A DNA stretch of 64,000 nucleotides from the NCBI GenBank assembly GCA_024336345.1, contig JANFOG010000004.1, positions 3,162,001-3,226,000 of the forward strand. Direction: 5' to 3'. The position numbers were made by a program, and so were the translations under genes. Below the pieces are notes generated by a model. The model was not told the DNA's origin. It was given only the letters and a program-made list of their open reading frames with translations, and ran no database searches. Of the stretch, positions 1-11,528 are shown one piece after another. The stretch comes from Mariannaea sp. PMI_226. Taxonomy: Eukaryota; Ascomycota; Sordariomycetes; Hypocreales; Nectriaceae. Each line of letters starts with the position of its first letter. Positions within the stretch are counted from its first letter, which is position 1.

Positions 1-2321
1 AAGTCCCCTCATCAGCCGCAGTGGTTGGTTGGAAGCAGTCTGCCTGCTGCAATATGATGCGCTACTGTAGATCTTGTCATGGGCGCCTGTTGGCCGTTTT
101 GAGGCGAAGCAAATCTGCCTGGAGGATATCTCCACCAAAGGCCACCAAAGGCCACCAAAGACCACTAGAGCCATGTCCTATACGTAGTTAGGGGCACGAC
201 GGGAACACAGATCTTCGCAGTGTCATAAACACTAACCAGCATTAGCTTCTGCTAGCATCGATAGGCTATAACTTAGTGTAGACTGTAGGCAGTAAACGCA
301 CATAGTGCTGTATATGCAGTCGATAGCTACCTGCCGCACTGTAGAATAAGGATCGTGGATACAGGATGGACGCCTACCTAACCTGCTATTGTTATCAACG
401 CAGACTATGTAATGCATAAATGTCTCAAGGAGATTTTTTCGTCTTCGAGGGAGAGTGAGGCATCGAGGCGCAAGGATGGGGTAGCAGGGAGCGGGGGAGT
501 GGTGGCTACACTTGGTCCCCTGCAACGCTGGGTGACTCAGCGGGGAACAACAACGGTGTGGGGATGGAGGGGGACCACCGGAAGTTTTCCTGCTGCTCCG
601 TGCATGATTGCATGCATGATTGGACGATGGATGTACTCGAGAAGCGTCCAAACGCAGATTTTGATAAGTCGATGCTGGATGCTATGCTTCTACTCTTTCC
701 TCTACTGAACTTCTCAATGGTGGAGGATCTGTGGCTTCTTCGCCAAGTTCGCCTCTTTTAGTTGGTGGGTTGAGTAGAAGGGAACATGAAGTCTACAACT
801 CTTTCAGTCTTCTTGCCTTTCGTCCATTAACAAGAGCAGAAACTAGGCCTTAAAATCCTATACATTACTACGACTCAGTTCGAATACCGTGTTTCTTCGT
901 TCGGGGTTTCCAGGGCTCCGGATTGTACCTTCGCCCGGGCGGGATGTGACCTCACAAGGGGCGGTCGGCTGGAAAATCGCATGGAGAAATGGAGGAGAGA
1001 TTCGCGCTTCGAAGATTCGTGACTATTGACCTAAGCTGTGATAAAAGATTAGCTTTGTTTATGTGCTCTAGAATAGTCACGTCAGGTAGTTTGCCAGTAG
1101 AGTGCTTCGGGGAGAGTGCGGTGTGGTGACCGGGGCAGGATCCTAGGAGCACTGAACAACAGCGCATCTGCTTTCTTTGAAATTGTAGAACAAAAGAAGT
1201 GACATTCAAGCACAGTGATTTTTTGGTATCTCGATGGTGGTTCGTACGTGTGTGTGAACATGGATCATTACACTCTTTTGGGTCACCGTGCCTCGTTCTG
1301 CCTGGGTATGTTCCCGAACAATCAACGCGAGCGGTGCACCCCTTGTCACCCTGCTAATCGCTCTCCTCCTTTCTCGCAGCAGGAATGGACTGGTGCAGCG
1401 CTGATACGAAGCGATCGACTCCGCTTTGAACACCAACATGGCTTCTAGTCATGAATCAACAGTACGGGGTTCTTGCTTTGCAAGAGGCTTCTTGCCCTAA
1501 CCCCCCTAAGAGCAACACCGACTAGGGAAGGGAAGCAATGGACATGCAGTGCTCAATAGGATAAAAAATATTATTTACAATATGTTTCAGTAGTTGTTAT
1601 TCTATGCTACAGATATGAGCTGCTGTAAAAAACAAAATGAGTTCTTCAAGTGATGGGAACTAGACCTATGTCCAAAGAAAGCTCCCCGCGGTACACCCCA
1701 AGAAGCAATAACAATAATACAAAAAATAGAGATTTAGTTGGGGATTACATGGCTGCACTCGAATTTTGATCCCGTACTGAACAACAGGAAAGCTTCTAGC
1801 GAGGTCAATACGGGTGGGCTTGTTCGACTTCACGTACAAACATAGAGTGGGTAGACGTCCAAAAGCGAGCAGCAACTGAATAGTAGTGGGAGGCATCTTT
1901 TTCGCTATTTGGTTTTCAGCTTCTCACAAAGTGATTAATGTAAATATGATTATTCCATAGACCATAAAGCCTGTTGTTTACACATAATGTTCCTGTTCCT
2001 AGGTGCCCACACCTCGCTGCCTTTCCCCCAGTTAGCACACACAAGCCCCATGATTCTAAGCATTGTTGCTGCTGGTCTGCTGCTGAAAAGAAGCCAGTAT
2101 CGTGACCCGCTCACGTGCTGTCTATGCACTGCCTAATAGCAGACAAATTCCTCCTTGCGTCTTATCCCCTCCTGCACCGCGCTTGATCTCACCAAGCACA
2201 ACACAACTTATCACTTCATCCCTCAAAGCACCCATCTTTATCATCTTCATCATCACATCATATCTTCATACTTTCCCCCTCATCTCTTTGCTCAGTCAAA
2301 TCGTCTTCAGCCGCTCACAAA
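1..2321. other. Intergenic region, no gene recognised
   Basis: No reading frame here looks coding: the longest open stretches are under 140 codons, of biased composition, and overlap on both strands. The only structure seen is a short direct repeat near 133-171, about three copies of a 10-base CCACCAAAGG unit. The last 150 bases before 2322 are pyrimidine-rich with few G, as expected for a fungal leader, and a CACGTG palindrome lies near 2113. Confidence 0.6.
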
Positions 2322-4355
2322 ATGCCCCCAGTGATGTCCAAGGTGGCTGAGTCCGCCGACCATTTGGAAAGCATCTTTTTCAATGGCGATGTCAGGAAGA
2401 GGGATTACATCCCTATTCGACACGCTAAGCAGAGCAAAAGGTCTCTTGGTGAGTACAGCGACGTCACCTTGGACGAGTTTCTTGGCTCGTTTCGCCTCGA
2501 CCACCTTCAGCATACAGTCGCCTGCCGCATCACCAACCTCGAGGTGCTCTTCAAGGAAGTAGCCGGCAAGAAGAAAGACACTGCGCTCAATAACTCTGAT
2601 GTCTATTCTGGAATCTCTCTTCGAGATAGTATGAAAGGGGAATGTGCCAAGCAGAACGCTGTCTTGCTTGAGATTCGCCAAGTCAAAGTAAGTATCTCCT
2701 TTTCGCTCAACCTTTCCCACTTCCGCCCCTGCCTGTGAGCAGGCAATCTAACCTCGCCTCCTTTTCCTAGGAACATCTCCGTCTTCAAGCTAATAAGCCC
2801 TGTAATGGATCTGAGCGAGTCATTCTCATTCTGAAGAACGATCTTATCCGCCTTTGGAAACAGGCCTTGGATCGTGATGCAGGCATGGTCAAACTCATTG
2901 AAGAGCATGACAAACTCGATGAAGTTGAGGTACATACATGTTTTAGTTTCTTTTTTTCAATCAAACCTAACATTTACTTAGTTTATTGCCGAAATGGAAG
3001 CACTTGACGCTCCTAGCAATACCACTGAGATAACTTCCACCAACTCCGACAGCGATTAGGAGGGCGTCGATGATGAAGAAGATCTCTCTCTTAGCTTTGG
3101 CCAAGAGATCCAATCTGACAACTTTACCATGGTTGATCTTGCTGCTGAGCTTCCTGGCATAAACTTGGCTGCCGATAATGTTCTTGAACCTGCCAACAAC
3201 AGTCTTGAATCAGGCAACAATAACGTCCGATTCATTGTCATTGGCAACTTACCTACTGATGTCTCTGCTGCCCAAGCTCTCATGGGAGTCAAAGGTCATG
3301 GCTTAATCCAGAGCATCACCATGGTTAATGCGCCCAAACTCAAAGATGGGATGTCTTCTGCCGTCGTTGAATTCAACTCTGGGATCAGTCCCCGTCTTCT
3401 CTTCGAATTCATCAAGAAGAACAAGATCTACTATCGTAATGGCATAGGCAAGAAACATCTTGCTGATATTCAAGAATTTTCTCAGCAGTTCCCCGATTAT
3501 CAACAAACTAAGGCAACCGACCATGAAATCTTCACTACTGGTAGAGTTCTGAAACTACCCAACTTCCCCAAGCATGGTATCTGGTGGTTCCTCGAACGCT
3601 GTGGGACTATGAACATTATCGACGCCACCTTGAGGGAGAATGATAAGCGTTCTGCTCGTGCAACTCTGGTTGTCGAGTTCACTTCCTTCCTTGAAGCAGG
3701 CCGTGCTCTGCAACTTATTGAATCGGGCAGTGTCGGGTACTACAATGACCGTAATGACATTCAATGTCGCCATGCAAGCTCTGACTTTCACTTCCGCCCT
3801 GCCAAGCTGTGGACCTTGAAAGGCATACGCGACATAGCGATAAGTCACATTCCTGTTGACCATATTGCAGAGAAGTGGGATACACAGCCCTGGAACTCCA
3901 TCTGCCCAACTCTCATTAACCATGCCGACCAACCCTGCGGCCGTCCCACTCTCGTGAATTCGGCTGATCCTTATGATCGATCCCTCCACATCGACACCGC
4001 CTATGCTGCCATCGACGAATCCCGCACTCGCAACTACAACGGCCGCCGTCACACCATCGTCAGCTGCGATATTCGAGTTTACCTTGAGAACGGGACCTGG
4101 GCCATTCTTGAAGAACACGAAGTCGACTGGCTCAGGAAGTCTACTCTCGGTAACCCTCTTTGGTCCAAGTTTTGGGACTTGTGGTACGAAAACAACCACA
4201 TTGTTGACCAGAAAAGAGTCGACACCTACGCCATGACCCAGAGGCATCACCGCGACGCTCAGAAGAAAGGCAAGTCCCGCTGCGAGTGCAAGCTCTGCGA
4301 CATCAAAAAAGCGCCCGTTCCTGCTGAGATCCAGCGATATCTTAGTGGTCGTTAA
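2322..4355 (+). CDS. Unknown protein with two RRM-like segments, interrupted by in-frame TAG
   Basis: Family not recognised. The proposed exons are 2322-2687, 2771-2929 and 2982-4355. Both introns are phase 0 with canonical ends, and CTAAC precedes the second acceptor. Counting the amber as one residue gives 632 positions. Residues about 257-325 (FIVIGNLP, later SAVVEF) and 363-425 (RVLKLPNFP, later TLVVEF) look like RRM beta1/beta3 strands, so RNA binding is possible but inferred. The C-terminus is basic with a CECKLC cluster near 609. A TAG at 3057-3059 (position 201) sits in an acidic Ser/Asp stretch that continues in frame on both sides. Three readings are possible: a truncated 200-residue product, a recoded or edited stop, or use of the TAG itself as a 3' splice site (intron 2930-3059), which keeps frame and gives about 606 residues. 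The ATG has a good fungal context (CACAAAATG). Confidence 0.7.
3044..3062 (+). promoter_or_regulatory. In-frame TAG at the edge of a short hairpin loop
   Basis: CTCC at 3044-3047 can pair with GGAG at 3059-3062, leaving an 11-base loop. The A of the TAG (3058) is the last unpaired base. A four-base-pair stem is common by chance. It is listed because the other two in-frame TAGs in this window have similar surroundings. Confidence 0.3.
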
Positions 4356-4875
4356 GTCCCTAGTCATCCACGTTGTTGATGATTGATCCGCTCTCGTAGA
4401 GTGTTACCGTCTTCTAGTGCCCTCGTTTGGCACATTTTCAGTAACTGTTTTTGCACATGAAGTGCGTATGTCCACGGAAATTTGGTAAATGGAACTTATT
4501 GGGAAGCAAACTGTGCCTTGGACCTAGTGCTGGAAACGTGTGTATTCCAGGGTAATCACTTGAGTCAACTGTAGCATAGTCACAGAAATAAATAAGGCAT
4601 TTGCACTTCGTTACACTTCTCTCTTTGGTATGCGATTGGTATTACTAGATACTCCACACAAGTCATTCCAATCAATGTGTTTTGTGATATCTTCAATATT
4701 GTATTATGTGCGGAGGATGTGAGACGACACTTAACTGAACCCATGATTTCCCAGTCCCAGATGCTTCTTTTTTCCCTTTCCGACAGAACGCTCGAACCGA
4801 CAATGCTTCTTCCCATCCGTTTTGTTTTCGCTGGCCTATGAATTGCAACTCAAATGACTAAAAACGCCCAAAGAT

Positions 4876-6582
4876 TTAGTGAAAGGCAGTCAACAGGTCA
4901 AATTCCGCCCTTCCTGATGAGCTCCCATTCTGGGTCGCGGTTCTATTCCATCCCAGTGATCCTTGCGTACGAGCCTTCTTCTTCTTCGCCGGCGGCTCCT
5001 CTACGACAACAAACTCTTCCTGGTCAGCGTACTCGTCGCCGTCGTGCACCAGATCCGCACCGTACGCTGGGCCAGCTAGCAGATCGAAATCCTCGCCGCC
5101 TGCAAAAGCCTCGCTAACGCTCTTAAACTGCGAGCCTGTCGCCCATGGGAGAATGGATTGTTGCTTCAGGGACTTCCTTTTTGGCCCGGGCTTCTTTTGT
5201 ACCTTCTTCATGAAATTGCGAACCAGTGATGGTGGCAAGTTTTCTTCTGGTTCCCAAGAAGGATTCTGATCTGGGGGCCAGTCGCCTTCCCAGAGGATCT
5301 TAAAATATCGCACAAGACCCTTGCCTTCGATTTCAAAAAGTTCCGTTTCTTCTATACGTTTTACTTCCCAAGCCGGCTCGTCTTCTGGTTCAGGTTGGTG
5401 GTCTACCCCTTTCGATGACGGTAGTGGTGGATGTGTTTTTTGGTCAACAGTTTTCTTGGGTTCCTTTTTTCTTTCCTTTTTTCTTTTTTTTGATGAGTCT
5501 TCATCAGACTTTTGCTTTATTGTGGCTGTCGCGACCAGTGTTGTCCACGGTGTTCCCGTTGGTTGTTCCACAACTTGATTGCTAGGTGAAAAGAAGGTTG
5601 AACCACTCATCTGAGTCGAGGACGGCGTTCGTTGTACCGACCAATCTGATACACTTGGCCGAAGAGAAAATCCGGGTATATTCGGGAGGGGTATTGGAGT
5701 TTCCCTAACCACCTTGTTTGTTGTACATAGTGCGGGCGTATTTAACGGGGGTTTTGGTATGCTTTCCACTACCGTTGGCGCTCGTGATTTTATGGTAACT
5801 TGTATGTTGGACGTGATTTTGTCCTGGCTTGAATGGGCAACAGGTCCAGGTTCAGGTTCCCTCCGCAAATCAGGCTTGAACAGTTTGCTGGCCGTGTCCT
5901 CTCTTGGAGTGGCATGCTGAGGACCAGTCAAGTTCAATTCATTGTCTACTGAAGACCTCGATTCTGCCTCCAGTTGCCTTGAAGGGCTTTCCCAATCTTC
6001 TGAAATATCCTCAAAGTCTGTCATTCGCTTCTTGGATGGTGTTGTTATGCTCATCGCGCCGCCGGCTGGTCGTCCGGTTTTCAATGCCTCGTTTACCGGC
6101 TCTATCACGACTGCAGCCTCGATTTTGCTGTGCAAAGGGGGCCTCCCGCGCTTCATTTTCTTGGGTTTATGCTGATGTTTTTCCACCTCTATTCTTGCTC
6201 GCACCTTGTCCGTCTCTAGCTCCATCTCATACTCCCAGTCCTCAAGGGCACGCGGGGAAACATAATCGAGGACTTCCATGGCGGGCACCAGCATCCTCGC
6301 GGCTGGGAGGTCATGCCAGCTTACTATGTAGGCCATGCGCTTCGGTAGTGGCTTGCCATCTGCGGCCAGGCCCGGCGAGGGCAAGAGGATACGCTCGAGG
6401 ATATACGCGGTCGTGTCTTGCGCGGGAAGCAGGCTGATGCGCTGCGGCGGAGGTCCGGCTCCGGGAACATAGTGCGGGTGTTTTGAGGGGATCTCTACGA
6501 CGATTCGAGAGCGATGACGACACTCTTCTTTGCTTTTGGGAGGGAATTCGGAGGCGGTGGCAGTGGTGAAAGAAGGGTCCAT
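4876..6582 (-). CDS. Chromodomain and AT-hook nuclear protein
   Basis: Single exon of 568 residues. A clear chromodomain lies at about 403-458 (AWEVKRIEE, then YFKILWEGDW and NPSWEPEENL); such domains usually bind methylated histone tails, here probably H3K9me or H3K27me. A second, divergent chromo-like stretch lies at about 59-115 (MAYIVSWHDLPAARML, then LDYVSPRALEDWE). An AT-hook core KRGRPP sits at 144-149, so minor-groove DNA contact is likely. Between them is a long disordered Ser/Pro/Thr region and a lysine-rich block at 365-377. After the chromodomain, QQSILPW at 474-480 resembles a PCNA-type or other short docking motif, and the tail carries a KKKKAR basic patch. It is probably a heterochromatin reader. 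Resemblance to CDP-2 of the Neurospora HP1 deacetylase complex is only a guess, so no symbol is given. Confidence 0.85.
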   Translation of the reverse strand: MDPSFTTATASEFPPKSKEECRHRSRIVVEIPSKHPHYVPGAGPPPQRISLLPAQDTTAYILERILLPSPGLAADGKPLPKRMAYIVSWHDLPAARMLVPAMEVLDYVSPRALEDWEYEMELETDKVRARIEVEKHQHKPKKMKRGRPPLHSKIEAAVVIEPVNEALKTGRPAGGAMSITTPSKKRMTDFEDISEDWESPSRQLEAESRSSVDNELNLTGPQHATPREDTASKLFKPDLRREPEPGPVAHSSQDKITSNIQVTIKSRAPTVVESIPKPPLNTPALCTTNKVVRETPIPLPNIPGFSLRPSVSDWSVQRTPSSTQMSGSTFFSPSNQVVEQPTGTPWTTLVATATIKQKSDEDSSKKRKKERKKEPKKTVDQKTHPPLPSSKGVDHQPEPEDEPAWEVKRIEETELFEIEGKGLVRYFKILWEGDWPPDQNPSWEPEENLPPSLVRNFMKKVQKKPGPKRKSLKQQSILPWATGSQFKSVSEAFAGGEDFDLLAGPAYGADLVHDGDEYADQEEFVVVEEPPAKKKKARTQGSLGWNRTATQNGSSSGRAEFDLLTAFH

Positions 6583-8023
6583 GGCGTCTAGGAGCTGGTC
6601 GGTGGCGAGCTTCGCGATCCACGCGATCCACGCGCGGAGCTCCTGCGTGATTCAGCGAGATGATCAAGCGCCAGCGCAGCGACTCGAGGAGCTTTCATCA
6701 ATTATTGGGCCAAATGCCTTGCAAGCAAGGAGAGGAGGGAACCCTCTTCGTCCCTTTTTTTTTTTTTTTTACCCCTCCGATGCGACGGGTGTAACTCTGT
6801 TATTTCCTTTGTAGGAAATGTGAAAGGCGGGAGACCTGCAGCTCATGCTCGAAGTCCTTCTTAGTCAGTTATTGTGGGGTCAATTTAAGTAACGCTAAAA
6901 CAGACTTGATATTTTAGAGCTTTCGGTATTCATTAATACAGAAGCAACCGTATTTTCTTACAGACAAAATGATAAAAAGCAGTTCAGAGTTGAGATAAAA
7001 AAAAGTAGAAACATATTGATTAATTCTTTTTTTTTCTTTTTTTTTAATTTTCCTTATTTTCTAATACCCATTTAGATAATAAACTATAAAGCTAAAAAAA
7101 ATCCATTTTTAATTTAACTTACATATAAATAACTAAATGATTTTTTATCCTTCTTTATTTTTCATTTTGTACTTTTTTTAAAGCTCAGTCCTACTGTGTA
7201 AATATGTAACAAGGGCTAAGCACTTCTGGCGGGGTTACCCTATAGTTCTCGATCCTTGAACAACGCCCCTTCGACTCCCTTATTGTAGTTCGTAAACAAG
7301 AAAATGATAAGGGTATGGCAGCGGTGGTAAGCTAGACCAGAAAATGCAATTATAGCGTGAAATCTCTTTGTATGATGTGACTTTTTGTTGATCTTCTCTT
7401 GCTCCATCACAATGCACCAAGGGCTTTATTTGAAGCGCGTAACTTACCCTATAGCTTCTTACAACTCTAAGGATTTAGTCTCCGCCAACATGGCATCAGC
7501 TCAGGAGACCGGGAATAGCACCCGCTAGTAATTGAACCAACTAATAGAATATTATAATATCAGAACAAATAAACGTGAATTGTTGTTATTATCTCTTTGC
7601 TCTGCGGCAGTATTTAGGGACTCTTTTAGAAATAAGTGGAGGTATCAGAAAGCATCTGATATATTGGAGACAGACTTTATTTCATAAGCATCCGTCACTA
7701 ACTACTGTTGAGGCACGTTATGATCCCACATGAAGATAAGAAGAGACTTAATGAAACTACCTAAGGAGACTTTCCGAGTTCTCTTGTAGGGCTTGTAGGG
7801 GAATCCTGTGAAGCGATAGGTAGCCGTGACTAGCACAAGGTCGGTGATAGTAGCTGTAAAGCTGAGCACCGTCTAGTACTACGCCTATAAACTTTACAAT
7901 TGAATCAATTCCCTTGCTTGGGACTAAGCTCTGCACCGTGTAATACTCCCGTGCCATGCATTCGGGTACCTCAGCTAATCTTGTACTATGCACACCTCCT
8001 TACCATCTCATGTCACATCCTTG
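6583..8023. other. Intergenic region with an AT-rich island
   Basis: This holds the promoter of the chromodomain gene (T16 run at 6755-6770) and the 3' side of the esterase gene. About 6890-7200 is strikingly AT-rich, dominated by A and T runs. Further on, a short imperfect repeat (taccctatag) occurs near 7237 and again near 7449. No reading frame is convincing. Confidence 0.6.
6890..7200. other. AT-rich island
   Basis: Runs of A and T dominate for about 300 bases in a region otherwise near 50% GC. It has no coding potential or inverted-repeat ends that I can see. Candidate origins are an old nuclear copy of mitochondrial DNA, a decayed RIP-mutated repeat, or simple low-complexity spacer. 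Confidence 0.6.
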
Positions 8024-9613
8024 TCAAGAACAACGATAGTTGCTGGCAGTACCTGCATCTCCATGCCCAATGTACGTTGCTTTCAATGGGTATCGACATA
8101 CTTTCCGTGTAAAGTGATCTTTAGCGGTAGGTGCTGTTTCGGCCTGCAGTTCTTCTGGCGGAGTGCCATCCTGTACCCATGATACCAGAGCAGCAAAAGG
8201 GTCGACGGGGATTGCACCAGCCGACGGTACCGCTCCATATCCGCAGTGATCAACTCCTGGCGCGAGAAAAAGACGAAAGAAGTTTGCAGTATCAGCATGA
8301 CTTCCAATTTTCTGTTCCACAGCCTTCAGATAGTGAATGGAATCTTGGGGATAGATTAGCTGGTCAGCCAAGCCATGCCAGACTAGCAGCTTGCCTCCTG
8401 CTTTTTTGAAAGCTCGAATGTCAGGATCAGCAGAGTCCATTATATTGGAGAACTTCTTTCTTGACTCGGCAAATAACTCGAGGAAGTCAGATTCGCTTAG
8501 AGCTCCGGTGTTGAATTTCGGATTCTCTTTGACAAAGTAACTCGCCCATTGATCTGCAAGAAAAAATGGGTTTGGCCCATTGTGCCCAGTAACATTTGTC
8601 GTGCCAGCCAAGGCGTTGAGATTCGCTCCAACGGGCAATCCCGACCATAATTTGGTCCCATCAGGTGCCTTAGGTCCATCCCAGATTCTACGGATAATAG
8701 ACGCAGTTTTGGCTGTGATTTCAACAGTGGCATCGTTACATTGAGCCTTTGTTCCGATGAGTGACGCGGGGTCAAAGCGACACCCAAAGGGATCGCTTAT
8801 TACATTATCTTTAACCCCGTCGTTTTTGTCGCAAGCCTCGATGGCTTTCTGCACAACGGTGTCAAACTCGCAGGGAAGAGGGTAGTACCCTGCCTCCTTC
8901 ATGACGACTTGAGGCCACAGCTCTGCGATGACATACTCGGTCCAATTCAGAGCGGGAGCGCCGGCCAAAATTCCATCGAAGTCGTGTGGGTACTGTTGAG
9001 CTGCCACGAGCCCTTGTCTTCCACCCGTTGAGCATCCATTCCAAAACGAATGCTGTACATTTTGACCATAGAATGAAGATGCTAAGCTCTTTCCAATAAC
9101 TGCCATATCGTGAATTGATCTTGAGGCGAAATTGGTAAGAAGAGCTGTATTCATGGTTCCGTCTTTCTTCAACGCCCAGCTAGCAGGACTCAGCGGGTTA
9201 TGGCCAGCCAGTCCAGCGTCGGTTGAGGATACCATATATCCACTGGCAGCTGGCTGTGCTAGACTGACTGTTCCCAATCCTGCAAGCCAGGCACTTCCTC
9301 CTGTGGCTATAAACCCCTGATTCCAGTGGCGGATCGGCAGCCATGTTTGTATTGTGACCAGATCATCTTGGCCAGAATGTGTTAGAGTTATATTAACCTC
9401 GCATACATTGATATTGTGAACATCAGTGAGGAGATATGGGGGAAACGCAGGCACCGTGTAGTCATGTAAAACTGTACTGGAAATGGATTGCACTTCTGCG
9501 CCATCGATGTGTGGTTTGGGAATATTTTCGCATACAACTGTCGGTCGACAAACAGCAATCTGCGTGAAATAAACCACCAGCGCAAGCGCTGGCTGTAGTA
9601 ACTTCGAAGACAT
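8024..9613 (-). CDS. Secreted tannase/feruloyl esterase family hydrolase
   Basis: 529 residues, single exon. The N-terminus has a hydrophobic core ending near residue 22, a typical secretory signal. Family hallmarks are all present: the nucleophile Ser195 in GCSTGG directly after Cys194, Asp417 in HGLAD, and His456 followed by Cys457 in DHCGYG. The cysteines next to Ser and His form the family's characteristic CS-D-HC disulfide. CDKNDGVKDN at 261-270 matches the calcium loop of the lid domain. The enzyme should hydrolyse ester bonds of hydroxycinnamates or gallates in plant cell wall or tannin material outside the cell; which substrate cannot be told from sequence. A TATA box lies about 90 bases upstream, suggesting inducible, focused initiation. 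Length and catalytic set are normal for an intact member. Confidence 0.93.
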   Translation of the reverse strand: MSSKLLQPALALVVYFTQIAVCRPTVVCENIPKPHIDGAEVQSISSTVLHDYTVPAFPPYLLTDVHNINVCEVNITLTHSGQDDLVTIQTWLPIRHWNQGFIATGGSAWLAGLGTVSLAQPAASGYMVSSTDAGLAGHNPLSPASWALKKDGTMNTALLTNFASRSIHDMAVIGKSLASSFYGQNVQHSFWNGCSTGGRQGLVAAQQYPHDFDGILAGAPALNWTEYVIAELWPQVVMKEAGYYPLPCEFDTVVQKAIEACDKNDGVKDNVISDPFGCRFDPASLIGTKAQCNDATVEITAKTASIIRRIWDGPKAPDGTKLWSGLPVGANLNALAGTTNVTGHNGPNPFFLADQWASYFVKENPKFNTGALSESDFLELFAESRKKFSNIMDSADPDIRAFKKAGGKLLVWHGLADQLIYPQDSIHYLKAVEQKIGSHADTANFFRLFLAPGVDHCGYGAVPSAGAIPVDPFAALVSWVQDGTPPEELQAETAPTAKDHFTRKVCRYPLKATYIGHGDAGTASNYRCS

Positions 9614-9699
9614 TGGACTATGGGGTTGGTGATCGTTTTATACAAGATGAAAGATATTTATGCAGTTCTTCGAAGCGTATAAAGGCTCAGAGATCGGGC

Positions 9700-9708
9700 T
9701 TTATATAG
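9700..9708 (-). promoter_or_regulatory. TATA box of the esterase gene
   Basis: On the minus strand the sequence reads TATATAAAG about 90 bases upstream of the esterase ATG at 9613. A canonical TATA element at this distance is a plausible core promoter. Confidence 0.55.
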
Positions 9709-9709
9709 G

Positions 9710-11528
9710 AAAACAGCGATTAAGAACACCCATGAGAACTTACGACACTGGGAAGCCGCTCTCACAGAAACAGGACAAACCAGTACTATGACAAGAAGAG
9801 TCTACATTTGCGAATAAACAAAAATACATTAGCCGCACAGCAGTAGCTCCTCTAAACGGCAATGGCAAGCTACCTGGCCATCTGCGTGCTCAACGGGCTG
9901 TAGATTTCAAGGTTCCGTGCTTGTGAGAGATCTCTTGGTGCTAGTCTGAGTCAAGATGCTATTTTCTAGGAACCTGAGCAACCTGGTGGGTGTCTTGACG
10001 GAGAATTTCCAGCCGCGGTAACTCTTGATATGTCGCCACTCACCGTTGAGCTAGTGTTCGGCTCTCACAGCATCTTCATCGCCATCGTACAATGTAACCA
10101 TAATAGGCTTTAAATTACGGGATGATTGTAAAATTATTAATTCACCCGACATCAACTGTCCTCTTGTATGTATTGTTTCTGTAGGTCGTAAGTCACTAAT
10201 CTAGGTACCAGCCGAATCTTATTGTACCGCCTGCCAGGGACAACACACAGTGACCGAAGAACATATCATAGTATTTGCAAAACCAGTATATACCATTGAA
10301 GGTCCCTAACCGAATGATATACAGGAGGACGTAGATGCTACTCTTAAAACCTGTGGCATAATACAGATCACCAAGTCTGCGTAGTTCAACAGTGAGTAGA
10401 TCACATACAGAAATGTCAAAATCATCAATTGTTCGTAAAGTCACCAATCTAAGCTACTAGCAGCTCCATGGATCTCTGGTATTCATCGTCATGGCCTAGG
10501 ATATAGCATTACGCAATGATTATGGATGCAGTGTTTGCCACCTACGATTTACCGCGTTGTGTAATACAGCCGCCATTTGAGCCACAACGGGACCAGTTTA
10601 GCTGATATTTCCGACCGAGGTACGTCTGAGGCCCTAACACTGGACGATAATGACGGTAGTTAGTTTCTGGTTCTGACTTGAGGTGGTCCAGATATTGGCA
10701 CACCAACATCTTATTCGACGGATTGGGCCGCTAAAGGTAAGCATCAGTCATGGTTTGCGGCACTTGAGCTTGTGGCTTATGTGAATGGTTACCACACGCG
10801 AAATTGCAAGCCCAAGCTTTCGGCAGTCGAATGCTTCCCTGATCTGCAGGTGATATTTGAGTCTCGAATATTCGCAAGTAGTCATCTGTCACAAAAGCGA
10901 GATCGCAAGTGGCAATTCGACAGCATGAGAATTATCTGAGGAGCAAAGAACTCCATTGACGGCTGCTGTGATGTCTCAGTTCTTCATGAAGTACGTTTAG
11001 GTAGGCCTGATAATTATGCGACATTGTTACTATTCCAAAGGAACCATGACATCACAGTAGGGCGGCTCACACGGGGTGCGTCTCATTGTCGTCTTTGGTT
11101 GAAATGATGTTTCGACTCGGCTACTTTTAGTGCAAGACAAGATTCTTCACCAATAAAAAAAAACCATAGTAAAATTGCTGGCTGGATCTGAGGCCTTTTA
11201 GCATTGCTACCGTTCTTCGGTGCTGCCGGTGTGTCGTTGCCGAGGCTGCCACGACCCCGATCTAATGACCTCGTCCAAATAGCTGGCTCGGCACGGCATG
11301 ACGATGGATGCCATGGGGAATTAATCGCCCAGTCCTCACCTATTCTTACCCGAATAAAGTGTGATATAATAGGCACACCTCCTTATTTGTACAATATTCA
11401 AGATTTGCCAGTCAACAGAAACCAGGTGTTACACAGACAACAGACCCTCCCTCCCTGGCATTGCGCCGACACCAGAAGAACCAATTGATATCAACTCCAA
11501 TTTAGAAGACAACAAAGCGACCAAGCAG
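9710..11528. other. Divergent intergenic region
   Basis: This separates the esterase (-) from the ArAE-type transporter (+), so it carries both promoters. The motif TCGTAAGTCAC..AATCTA near 10185 recurs in similar form near 10434, an imperfect direct repeat bracketing about 250 bases. The open frame between them has no recognisable coding character. Nothing else is identified. Confidence 0.5.
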
